64,000 nucleotides of DNA from Flemingiibacterium sp964430755. GTDB taxonomy: Bacteria > Bacillota > Clostridia > Oscillospirales > CAG-272. Below are positions 25,456-31,917 of the stretch, one piece after another. The stretch is from positions 34,362 to 98,361 of the forward strand of contig CAYSFT010000002.1 in NCBI GenBank assembly GCA_964430755.1, read 5' to 3'. Positions within the stretch are counted from its first letter, which is position 1. Each line of letters opens with the position of its first letter. Both the position numbers and the translations under genes were made by a program. The notes beneath the pieces were generated by a model. That model had not been told where the DNA came from and did no database searches. It saw nothing but the letters and a program-made list of their open reading frames with translations.

Positions 25456-26430
25456 TTATGCTCCTTTTCTTATGTTGCCACGCAGGGGGCGAGGTGTTTG
25501 GATTTGGGTTACGAAGTTGAGTTTTTCGGCACTTTCTTGAAGCATACCCATATCTTCGTTTATATATCGTCTTAACACACGGACATCACTAATCACCATA
25601 AGTTTTCTTGTTTTCTCGGTATCTTCAAGAGTGCCGTATGTTTTGGTTGCGAATGTTCGTCTAAACTCATGACACGCTCTCGGCTTGACTCCTGCCACAT
25701 TACAGAGTTCATACATATTTTTTGAAACTGTGTCGGGGTGTAGCATATTCCCCTCAACATTGGGGAAAAGGTACTCATAGCCTTCCTCTTTCAGCCGTGT
25801 CATTTTCAAATATCTTCTCAAAGCGACTTTCAAATCGGAGTTGAGGGGGATTTGCTGAATCTTGAACACATTGTTTCTCTTGATGTGTCGGAGAATCAAG
25901 ATGTTTTCCTCAAACCGCACATCTTCAATCAGCATATTGACAAGTGTGCCTCGTCTTATGCCAGTGAGCAAAAATGTAATCATCATATAATAGTCCCTTA
26001 CCTCGCTGAATGTTTTAGAGGTTTTGTATCGGCAATTCAAGAGTTGCTTTATTTCTTCATCGGAATACACCGTAACCTCGTCTTTAGCAGGGGCTTGAAA
26101 GAGTTTGATTTTGAAAGGGACAAGGTTTTCTTCCTCAAACAGATAGGAAGTAAAGGCTTTTAATGTCCTCAAATAAGTGTTGCGTGTTTCAACGGCTATC
26201 TCCATATCCAAAAGATGAAGTTTGTATTTTTCAACGAGGTCTTTGTCTATCTCGGAAATATCTGTATAGGCTTTATCGTCACAGAACTTCAAGAAGTCCT
26301 TAATTGAGCCTTTGTAGGAACGAATGGTAGCATCTCTGCGACCCTCGGCAATCTTTGATGTAATAAAACTATCGAAAGCGTTTATAATCGAAACGCCACT
26401 TTTTTCTATGTTCTTAATTTTTCTCTTCAT
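25456..26430 (-). CDS. int: Tyrosine-type site-specific integrase
   Basis: 324 residues. A SAM-like N-terminal domain (about 15-100; ATIRSYKGSIKDFLKFC) is followed by the catalytic domain: Arg159 in LTGIRRGTL, HxxR as HEFRRTF (His254, Arg257) and the nucleophile Tyr289 in LRRYINEDM. The usual LGH box is replaced by MVISDVR. AAAGGAG precedes the ATG. The gene points inward from the right end, near the tRNA att site, as expected for the enzyme that inserted the element. Confidence 0.88.
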   Translation of the reverse strand: MKRKIKNIEKSGVSIINAFDSFITSKIAEGRRDATIRSYKGSIKDFLKFCDDKAYTDISEIDKDLVEKYKLHLLDMEIAVETRNTYLRTLKAFTSYLFEEENLVPFKIKLFQAPAKDEVTVYSDEEIKQLLNCRYKTSKTFSEVRDYYMMITFLLTGIRRGTLVNMLIEDVRFEENILILRHIKRNNVFKIQQIPLNSDLKVALRRYLKMTRLKEEGYEYLFPNVEGNMLHPDTVSKNMYELCNVAGVKPRACHEFRRTFATKTYGTLEDTEKTRKLMVISDVRVLRRYINEDMGMLQESAEKLNFVTQIQTPRPLRGNIRKGA

Positions 26431-26474
26431 AACAATTTAATCTCCTTTATCAAAATATCTATAATCAGCATCAC

Positions 26475-26486
26475 CTCTGCGCAGAG
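26475..26486. promoter_or_regulatory. 12-bp perfect palindrome upstream of the integrase gene
   Basis: CTCTGCGCAGAG, 45 bases before the integrase start; a plausible operator for the element's HTH protein. Confidence 0.4.
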
Positions 26487-26665
26487 ATTATTTTTTTGCT
26501 TGTACTCGTATTCTAACATATTTTTTCGCAAAAGTCAAGAGTGAGCGGTCAAAAATTACCGATTATTTTTGATAGCACAAGATAATTACGGAATTGTGGG
26601 CAAATCATATTATACTAAAAACAGAATTGAGTTTATTTAGTATAATATGCGTTTTCCCAGCATCA

Positions 26666-26715
26666 GCAAATTGTTAGAAAAAATACTCGAAAATATTTTT
26701 TCTCGTCTTGCTGAA
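26666..26715. repeat. Nested inverted repeat in the element's right end
   Basis: CAGCAA/TTGCTG encloses GAAAAAATA/TATTTTTTC. It could be an integrase arm site, an operator or a structured leader. The space 26431-26806 has no gene; it also carries the 14-nt tRNA-like piece at 26731-26744. Confidence 0.4.
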
Positions 26716-26730
26716 AATCAAAAAATTACA

Positions 26731-26744
26731 GACCTATTGATTAC
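26731..26744 (-). repeat. Orphan 14-nt copy of the tRNA-Thr anticodon 3' side
   Basis: On the minus strand this is GTAATCAATAGGTC, identical to the anticodon-loop/3'-stem/variable-loop segment of the disrupted tRNA at 21204-21217. It does not continue into a T arm. It may be a relic attachment site or a scar of an earlier insertion. Confidence 0.5.
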
Positions 26745-26756
26745 ACAAAAAACAAA

Positions 26757-26791
26757 CCCCTTTCCGTGATTGTAAAAACCACGAAAAGAGG
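26757..26791 (-). terminator. Terminator of the element-borne tRNA-Thr
   Basis: On the minus strand CCTCTTTTCGTG pairs with CACGGAAAGGGG (12 pairs, two G-U) and is followed by TTTGTTTTTTG. Confidence 0.8.
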
Positions 26792-26809
26792 CTTGTTATA
26801 AGGGTTTGG

Positions 26810-26881
26810 AGCTGGTGGAGGGATTTGAACCCTCGGCCTATTGATTACGAATCAATTGCGCTACCCCTGCGCCACACCAGC
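26810..26881 (-). tRNA. tRNA-Thr (anticodon CGT), complete, carried by the element
   Basis: 72 nt plus an encoded CCA (26807-26809). Acceptor GCTGGTG/CACCAGC, D stem GCGC/GCGC, anticodon stem ATTGA/TCAAT with loop TTCGTAA, T stem GAGGG/CCCTC with loop TTCAAAT. Anticodon CGT reads ACG. Its acceptor differs from that of the split tRNA (GCTGGAA), so it is a distinct copy. It lies 31 bases inside the attR core and in the same direction as the split gene, downstream of that gene's promoter. Confidence 0.93.
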
Positions 26882-26912
26882 ATTGCTATTTAGTTGTAAA
26901 ACTCGTAATACA

Positions 26913-26924
26913 ATTACGAATCAA
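26913..26924. other. attR core
   Basis: ATTACGAATCAA, matching attL. The inverted arm CTATTTAG is at 26886-26893, 19 bases to the left. Confidence 0.85.
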
Positions 26925-26950
26925 TTGCGCTACCACTGCGCCATTCCAGC
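26913..26950 (-). pseudogene. 5' half of the disrupted tRNA-Thr (attR side)
   Basis: On the minus strand: acceptor GCTGGAA, then TG, D arm GCGC-AGTGGTA-GCGC, and the anticodon stem ATTGA with loop TTCGTAA. After TTCGTAAT the sequence leaves the tRNA pattern. It pairs logically with the 3' half at 21176-21224. Confidence 0.9.
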
Positions 26951-26967
26951 TTATTTTAATTTTACTG

Positions 26968-26996
26968 TTGCAATTGCGTCAAAAATGTGATACAAT
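26968..26996 (+). promoter_or_regulatory. Promoter of ksgA
   Basis: TTGCAA (26968-26973), 17-nt spacer, TACAAT (26991-26996), about 100 bases before ksgA. Confidence 0.6.
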
Positions 26997-27011
26997 ATAG
27001 ACAACACTAAT

Positions 27012-27040
27012 ATTATACCCGATTTGACTTCATTTGTCAA
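27012..27040 (-). promoter_or_regulatory. Chromosomal tRNA-Thr promoter
   Basis: On the minus strand TTGACA (27035-27040), 17-nt spacer, TATAAT (27012-27017): perfect consensus. It is about 60 bases upstream of the orphan 5' half and reads on into the element's complete tRNA-Thr. Confidence 0.85.
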
Positions 27041-27095
27041 TAGCCGTATACGAAAAAAATAAAGTTTTTCACGGCAGTCGGGGCTTGGAGAATAT

Positions 27096-27977
27096 ATGAG
27101 ACTTACAGATTTATCGACCATCCGTGAGATTATGTCGCGTCACGGTGTTTCTTTCCAGAAAAAATTCGGACAAAACTTTCTTATAAATCCGCAGGTGCCT
27201 GTTAAGATCGCGGACGCCGCTTGTGTTCGTCCCGATGATATGCCGCTTGGTATACTTGAGATCGGTCCCGGTATCGGTACGCTTACACGTGAGCTTGCCG
27301 AGCGTGCTGACAAGGTTATTGCGCTTGAAATTGACACCGCGCTCATACCGATTCTTGACGAAACGCTTGCCGATTGCCCTAATACATCCGTCATCAATCA
27401 GGATGTTATGAAAACCGATCTTGATGCGCTTATTGAGAGTGAATTTCTCTCGCAGAGTATGCGTGTATCGGTCGCGGCAAATTTGCCTTATTACATCACG
27501 ACGCCGATACTCATGAAGCTCGTTGAATCGAAGCTCCCGTTTGAAACGATAACTGTAATGATACAAAAAGAGGTTGCACAGCGTTTGACCGCGCCTGCAG
27601 GGGACAGCGAGTACGGTGCGATTACGGCATCCCTTGCATACTACGGCAAAACCGAGCGACTTTTCACAGTGCCGGCAGGTTGCTTTTTGCCTGCGCCAAA
27701 AGTGGATTCGGCGGTTATTCGTATAACGCTTCATAAAGAGCCGCCGGTCAGTGTCATTGACGAAGCGACGTTATTCAAAACGATACGCGGCGCATTTGCA
27801 CAGAGAAGAAAAACGCTCTCGAACTCGCTTTCCACCGAGTTTTCGCATCTCGGACGAGAGGGAATTGCCGCGGCGATTGCGGAGACAGGACTTGACGCTT
27901 CGATACGCGGTGAGCGTTTGACGCTTGAGGATTTTGCTCGGCTCGCGGATGCGCTTTATAGGATGGGAAATGATTAA
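27096..27977 (+). CDS. rsmA: 16S rRNA dimethyladenosine transferase
   Basis: 293 residues; also called KsgA. Dimethylates two adjacent adenines near the 16S rRNA 3' end. Motifs: KKFGQNFLIN at about 22, SAM-binding LEIGPGIGTLTRELAER, acidic ALEIDTAL, the catalytic NLPYYITTPI (about 130) and the C-terminal FAQRRKTLSNSL. GGAG lies 5 bases before the ATG. Single-gene unit. Confidence 0.95.
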   Translation: MRLTDLSTIREIMSRHGVSFQKKFGQNFLINPQVPVKIADAACVRPDDMPLGILEIGPGIGTLTRELAERADKVIALEIDTALIPILDETLADCPNTSVINQDVMKTDLDALIESEFLSQSMRVSVAANLPYYITTPILMKLVESKLPFETITVMIQKEVAQRLTAPAGDSEYGAITASLAYYGKTERLFTVPAGCFLPAPKVDSAVIRITLHKEPPVSVIDEATLFKTIRGAFAQRRKTLSNSLSTEFSHLGREGIAAAIAETGLDASIRGERLTLEDFARLADALYRMGND

Positions 27978-27982
27978 AAGTT

Positions 27983-28018
27983 TTACGTGCCGTATTCACT
28001 GCGGTGCGTAATTTTTTT
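27983..28018 (+). terminator. Terminator of rsmA
   Basis: Stem TTACGTGCCG/CGGTGCGTAA (10 pairs, two G-U), then TTTTTTT. Confidence 0.82.
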
Positions 28019-28079
28019 ATGCAAAGAAAGTTAAAATATTAACAATCTGTAAAAAATAAAAATAAATTTCAAAAAACAC

Positions 28080-28108
28080 TTGCAATTGACGGATATATAA
28101 TGTATAAT
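28080..28108 (+). promoter_or_regulatory. Promoter of pckG
   Basis: TTGCAA (28080-28085), 17-nt spacer, TATAAT (28103-28108), 74 bases before the ATG. Confidence 0.7.
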
Positions 28109-28182
28109 ATATAATGCGGAGGAATGGTATTCTCTCCCAAAAAACGAACAAAAAACATAATTTTTACATAAGGAGAACCAAA

Positions 28183-29964
28183 ATGGCACTTACTACCAAT
28201 AAGTACGTTAACGAGTGGATCGACGAGATGGCTGCGATGACAAAGCCCGATAAGATCGTTCTTATCGACGGCTCACAGGAGCAGATTGATGCTCTTCGTG
28301 ATGAGGCTTGCTCAACCGGCGAGATCATCAAATTAAACCAGGAACTTCTTCCCGACTGCTATCTTCACAGAACTGCTATAAACGACGTTGCACGTGTTGA
28401 GGGCAGAACATTCATCTGTACCTCCAAGAAAGAGGACGCAGGCAACATCAACAACTGGATGGATCCTAAGGAATGCTATGCAAAGCTCACCAAGCTTTAC
28501 ACAGGCGCGATGAAGGGCAGAACCATGTACGTTATTCCGTACTCGATGTCTGCTGTTGGCTCTCCATTCGCAAAGTACGGTATCGAGCTTACCGACTCCA
28601 TCTACGTTGTACTTAACATGGTTATCATGACTCGCGTAGGTCTTGATGTTCTCAAGGCTCTCGGCGACGATGCAGGCTTCATCAAGGGACTTCACGCAAA
28701 GGCTGACCTCGATGAAGAAAACCGTTACATTGTACATTTCCCCGAGGATAACACAATCTGGTCTGTTAACTCCGGTTACGGCGGAAACGTTCTTCTCGGA
28801 AAGAAGTGCTTTGCGCTTCGTATCGCTTCCTACCTCGGACGCAAAGAGGGCTGGATGGCAGAGCATATGCTCATCCTCGGAATTGAAGCTCCGAATGGCG
28901 AAGTTAAGTACGTAACAGGCGCATTCCCGTCTGCTTGCGGAAAGACCAATCTCGCAATGCTTATTCCGCCGGAAATTTACAAGAAGAAGGGTTACAAGGC
29001 ATGGTGCGTCGGCGACGATATCGCTTGGCTTCGTGTTGGCGATGACGGCAGACTTTGGGCTGTTAACCCCGAGAATGGTTTCTTCGGTGTTGCTCCCGGT
29101 ACAAACGAGCAGTCCAACCCCAACGCTCTCCACACCTGCATGAAGAACACCATCTTCACAAACGTAGTTCACAATCTCGACAACGACACCGTTTGGTGGG
29201 AAGGGCTTGACAAGAATCCTCCTGCAAACGCTATCGACTGGAAGGGCAACAAGTGGGATTACACCAAGTACGACAAGAAGGATAAGTCCACTTGCGGTGC
29301 TCATCCGAACTCACGTTTCACCGCTTCTGCGGCTAACTGCCCCTGCCTCTCCTCCGAGTTCAACAATCCGGCAGGCGTTCCGATCTCCGCTATCATCTTT
29401 GGTGGCAGACGTGCAAAGACAGCTCCGCTGGTATATCAGGCAAGAAGCTGGCAGCACGGTGTATTCGTTGGCTCGATCATGGCTTCCGAAACTACCGCTG
29501 CGGCTACCGGTGCAGTTGGCGTTGTAAGACGTGACCCGATGGCAATGCGTCCTTTCACCGGTTACGATATGGGTGACTACTTCGGTCACTGGCTTGCAAT
29601 GGGCAAGAAGATTTCCAATCCTCCGATGATCTTCAACGTAAACTGGTTCAGAACCGACGACGAAGGTCACTTCATCTGGCCGGGATTTGGCGACAATATG
29701 CGCGTTGTAATGTGGATCCTCGCTCGCTGTGCAGGTGAGGTTGACGCAGTTGAGACACCTATCGGATTTGTTCCGAAGGCAGAGGATATTGAGATCGACG
29801 GTCTCGACATCACTGTTGACACTGTACGCGACCTGCTCGACGTTGATGCGGCACTCTGGAAAGAGGAGATTGCAGGTATCGACGAATTCTACAAGCAGAT
29901 CGGCGACCGCGTTCCGAAGGAGCTTTACGACGAGCTCGACGCTCTCAAAGCAAGACTTGGCTAA
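28183..29964 (+). CDS. pckG: Phosphoenolpyruvate carboxykinase (GTP)
   Basis: 593 residues; interconverts oxaloacetate and PEP with GTP/GDP. GTP-class marks: RTMYVIPYSMSAVGSPFAK near residue 110, the kinase-1 loop GAFPSACGKTN (about 247, with the reactive Cys), DDIAWLR metal site, and GVVRRDPMAMRPF. The ATG at 28183 follows AAGGAG; an upstream in-frame extension of 23 residues has no such site. Codon choice is strongly biased (AAG, CTC, TTC), consistent with high expression and a main role in anaerobic CO2 fixation or gluconeogenesis. Confidence 0.95.
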   Translation: MALTTNKYVNEWIDEMAAMTKPDKIVLIDGSQEQIDALRDEACSTGEIIKLNQELLPDCYLHRTAINDVARVEGRTFICTSKKEDAGNINNWMDPKECYAKLTKLYTGAMKGRTMYVIPYSMSAVGSPFAKYGIELTDSIYVVLNMVIMTRVGLDVLKALGDDAGFIKGLHAKADLDEENRYIVHFPEDNTIWSVNSGYGGNVLLGKKCFALRIASYLGRKEGWMAEHMLILGIEAPNGEVKYVTGAFPSACGKTNLAMLIPPEIYKKKGYKAWCVGDDIAWLRVGDDGRLWAVNPENGFFGVAPGTNEQSNPNALHTCMKNTIFTNVVHNLDNDTVWWEGLDKNPPANAIDWKGNKWDYTKYDKKDKSTCGAHPNSRFTASAANCPCLSSEFNNPAGVPISAIIFGGRRAKTAPLVYQARSWQHGVFVGSIMASETTAAATGAVGVVRRDPMAMRPFTGYDMGDYFGHWLAMGKKISNPPMIFNVNWFRTDDEGHFIWPGFGDNMRVVMWILARCAGEVDAVETPIGFVPKAEDIEIDGLDITVDTVRDLLDVDAALWKEEIAGIDEFYKQIGDRVPKELYDELDALKARLG

Positions 29965-29974
29965 TTAATATTAT

Positions 29975-30008
29975 GAGCATCTGATTTTTATGTCAGGTGC
30001 TCGTTTTT
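29975..30008 (+). terminator. Terminator of pckG
   Basis: Stem GAGCATCTGA/TCAGGTGCTC (10 pairs, one G-U), then GTTTTTATT. Confidence 0.85.
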
Positions 30009-30044
30009 ATTATAAAAGAAAAATCCTCACCATTACAGTGAGGA

Positions 30045-30257
30045 TTAAATGTTTCTTTTGGGATTGTCGGTTAGTCCGAGGAGATAATCGGTGGAAACGC
30101 CGTAATAATCTGCAATTTTAACTAATATTTCGATCGGCAGTGCATGAACACCCGTTTCATACTGTGAATAAGTATTTTGACTTATATGCAGATATTTGGC
30201 TAAATCCTTTTGCTTTAAATCTGCATCTTCACGTAAATCTCTTATACGTAATCGCAT
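30045..30257 (-). CDS. Small XRE-family repressor
   Basis: 70 residues, nearly all helix-turn-helix: LREDADLKQKDLAKYLHISQNTYSQYETG, then the XRE tail EILVKIADYYGVSTDYLLGLTD. It is divergent from the gene at 30365, and two matched operator palindromes lie between them. Likely an autorepressor. Confidence 0.88.
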   Translation of the reverse strand: MRLRIRDLREDADLKQKDLAKYLHISQNTYSQYETGVHALPIEILVKIADYYGVSTDYLLGLTDNPKRNI

Positions 30258-30282
30258 TTCATCACCCTAAAATATTATACAT

Positions 30283-30324
30283 TATCTCGAAGTGAGATAT
30301 TGACATTTATCTTGAAACAAGATA
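30283..30324. promoter_or_regulatory. Twin operators between divergent HTH genes
   Basis: Two 17-bp inverted repeats with half-sites TATCTC...GAGATA (30283-30299) and TATCTT...AAGATA (30308-30324), both with centre GAA. The second fills the spacer of the plus-strand promoter. The first lies beside a minus-strand TATAAT (30272-30277). Confidence 0.75.
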
Positions 30325-30328
30325 TAAT
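30300..30328 (+). promoter_or_regulatory. Promoter of the 30365 gene
   Basis: TTGACA (30300-30305), 17-nt spacer, TATAAT (30323-30328). The spacer is an operator, so binding should block RNA polymerase. Confidence 0.8.
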
Positions 30329-30364
30329 GTAATTGTACACATAATTTTAGGAGGAAATGCAGCA

Positions 30365-30634
30365 ATGGAAAAAAGTCTTCAGGAAAGGGTAGAGCTTTTA
30401 ATGAAAGCACGGGATAAAGCGGATTCACTTATTGGTGCAATAATACTTCATCGGATAAATAATAATATGAGCCGCGAGGATTTAGCGCATGAAAGTGGAG
30501 TTGAGTTGTCAATTATTGAAAAAATGGAGGATATAGGTATATGTCCGAATTTGTACGCCATAATAATGATTTTGCGTGCCTTAAAATTATCATTGACATT
30601 TACTGAGTTTAAATACGATATCAGTGATTTATAA
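30365..30634 (+). CDS. Small HTH-like protein under XRE control
   Basis: 89 residues. The middle reads like an XRE helix-turn-helix (NNMSREDLAHESGVELSIIEKME), followed by LYAIIMILRALKLSLTFTEF. AGGAGG precedes the ATG. It may be an antirepressor, an antitoxin or a second regulator. No partner toxin is seen. Confidence 0.65.
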   Translation: MEKSLQERVELLMKARDKADSLIGAIILHRINNNMSREDLAHESGVELSIIEKMEDIGICPNLYAIIMILRALKLSLTFTEFKYDISDL

Positions 30635-30696
30635 TTGGTAGATATAGTAATTTGAGTTTATGTGAAGTTAGCGGTTTGATTATCTATGCGGCTCAT

Positions 30697-30881
30697 GCTC
30701 TCATCCGTCACACTTCCGGCGTGCCACCTTCCCCCAAGGGAAGGCTTTGGAGTTGATTTGAATATATGAAACAGAAAATGAAAACTTTTTTAAATTCAAT
30801 CAAAATTTCGTTTTGCGGCATAAAGTTACCAAAAGGCTTCCCCTGGGGGAAGCTGTCGAGCTTTGCGAGACTGATGAGGGC
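30697..30881. repeat. MITE-like palindromic repeat, copy 2
   Basis: 185 bp between GCTCTCATC and GATGAGGGC, sharing CATCCGTCAC, GTGCCACCTT, AAGGCTTCCC, GGAAGCTGT and GAGAC/CGAC-TGATGAGGGC with copy 1 at 13715. The central part is different and longer (about 75 AT-rich bases). Confidence 0.8.
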
Positions 30882-31148
30882 AATTTTCGAAGTGCGGTGC
30901 TTCGAACTTCGCGTAAATTCGAGGGATGCGACACCAGCTGGCGCAGGTTTCTCACCCCTCGAGCTCCCCGTCTTCCTTGCCTGTGCTCGATTCGCGCTCA
31001 ACTCCGCCTAACGGCTCCGGATTCGCTTCGTTAGCTGTAACCGTTTCTCCGCCGCCAGCTTCGTCGGCGGCTCAAATGCACCTTTTTTCGTTTTGTTCCA
31101 AACGCCGCCTCAGCGGCTGAAGTTAGTTGGTGGCTCCGACTAAAAAAA
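30882..31148. repeat. GC-rich repeat island between two repeat families
   Basis: No gene. The segment has several short hairpins (GCCGCC...GGCGGC near 31050; TAACG...CGTTA near 31012) and a composition unlike its surroundings. From memory, similar text follows the palindromic repeat in other Clostridia and is often mis-annotated as short proteins. Confidence 0.45.
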
Positions 31149-31195
31149 GCCTTCTCCGGTGGGAGAAGGTGTCGCCGATAGGCGACGGATGAGGC
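31149..31195. repeat. Short palindromic repeat of a second type
   Basis: GCCTTCTCC...GGAGAAGG, then GTCGCC...GGCGAC and GGATGAGG. It shares the CGGATGAGG tail idea with the longer repeat and marks the right edge of the island. Confidence 0.55.
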
Positions 31196-31224
31196 GTCAA
31201 CAAGCGGATTTGACTACACAAAAA

Positions 31225-31252
31225 AGGACGTCTGAAAAACGTCCTCATTTTT
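31225..31252. terminator. Terminator after yigZ
   Basis: Stem AGGACGT/ACGTCCT, with a T run on the plus side and an A run on the left that gives Us on the minus transcript. Confidence 0.75.
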
Positions 31253-31917
31253 TATCTAAAATCAAACCGTTCCCCAAGAATCTCTGGCACGATACTTCCT
31301 GCAAACATCTCGGCAAGCTTGTCTGAAAACTCCGTATATTTCGTTTCCTTTATCGCAAGACGGAGCGTCACATTGCCGCCGAAGTCGCTTGCGTCCACGA
31401 TTATGCCGTATTTGTCAAATTCATAGCTTATCTTCTGATATGCCGAATAATCGCAGACGATACGGAACTCGGTGTAATTTTCGTATGTCACGATGTGTGC
31501 CGCATCGAGCGCGATCTTTGCACCGTTGGCATATGCGCGCACAAGTCCACCTGCACCGAGCAAAATACCGCCGAAATAGCGTGTGACAACGACACAGCAA
31601 TCGTCAGCACCGCTTTTTTTGATCACGTCAAGTATCGGAACGCCTGCTGTACCTTGCGGTTCACCGTCGTCGCTGTAACGTGCGATACCGCCACCGTTCA
31701 GCTGATATGCGTAGCAATTGTGCGTTGCATCAGAGTGCTTTTTGCGTATCTTTGCGATAAATTCAGTTGCTTCCGCTTCGGTTTTTACAGGGCAGGCGTA
31801 ACCGATGAACACCGATTTTTTCTCGGTGAATTCCGCGGATGCTTCACGCTCAAGTGTTGTATATGTGCGAGGGGCATCAGCCACAGGTGTATCAATATTC
31901 TTCGTCTTCTTCGCCAT
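31252..31917 (-). CDS. yigZ: YigZ/IMPACT-family protein
   Basis: 221 residues. The UPF0029/IMPACT core is clear: EFTEKKSVFIGYACPV, KKHSDATHNCYAY, YSDDGEPQGTAGVPIL, VTRYFGGILLGAGGLVRAY. A C-terminal DUF1949 domain follows. The ATG at 31917 is the likely start; upstream in-frame GTGs exist. It overlaps the 3' end of hflX by 26 bases. Its role in translation stress is known only loosely. Confidence 0.88.
   Translation of the reverse strand: MAKKTKNIDTPVADAPRTYTTLEREASAEFTEKKSVFIGYACPVKTEAEATEFIAKIRKKHSDATHNCYAYQLNGGGIARYSDDGEPQGTAGVPILDVIKKSGADDCCVVVTRYFGGILLGAGGLVRAYANGAKIALDAAHIVTYENYTEFRIVCDYSAYQKISYEFDKYGIIVDASDFGGNVTLRLAIKETKYTEFSDKLAEMFAGSIVPEILGERFDFR

Larger units (their letters stand above)
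21213..26924. mobile_element. Integrative element with CRESS-like Rep, inserted in a tRNA-Thr anticodon loop
   Basis: Bounded by a 12-bp direct repeat (ATTACGAATCAA) at 21213-21224 and 26913-26924, exactly 5,700 bp apart, each inside one half of a split tRNA-Thr. It contains a tyrosine integrase next to an HTH regulator, a second recombinase-like gene, a rolling-circle Rep gene with a stem-loop origin, a lipoprotein gene and a complete tRNA-Thr. No relaxase, conjugation or capsid genes are present, so it resembles an integrating plasmid or a mobilisable satellite. In the excised circle, CTATTTAG and CTAAATAG would flank the core as inverted arms. Confidence 0.88.

Noticed and set aside
26913..26950. 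A second functional tRNA-Thr beside the complete one
   Set aside because: It lacks the variable loop, T arm and 3' acceptor strand; it is only the 5' half of the split gene.
28333..29304. Minus-strand ORF of 323 codons
   Set aside because: Shadow of pckG, whose strong codon bias keeps the opposite frame open; no domains or ribosome site.
30708..31001. Minus-strand ORF of 97 codons
   Set aside because: It lies wholly in the palindromic repeat and GC-rich island; a typical false ORF from these repeats.
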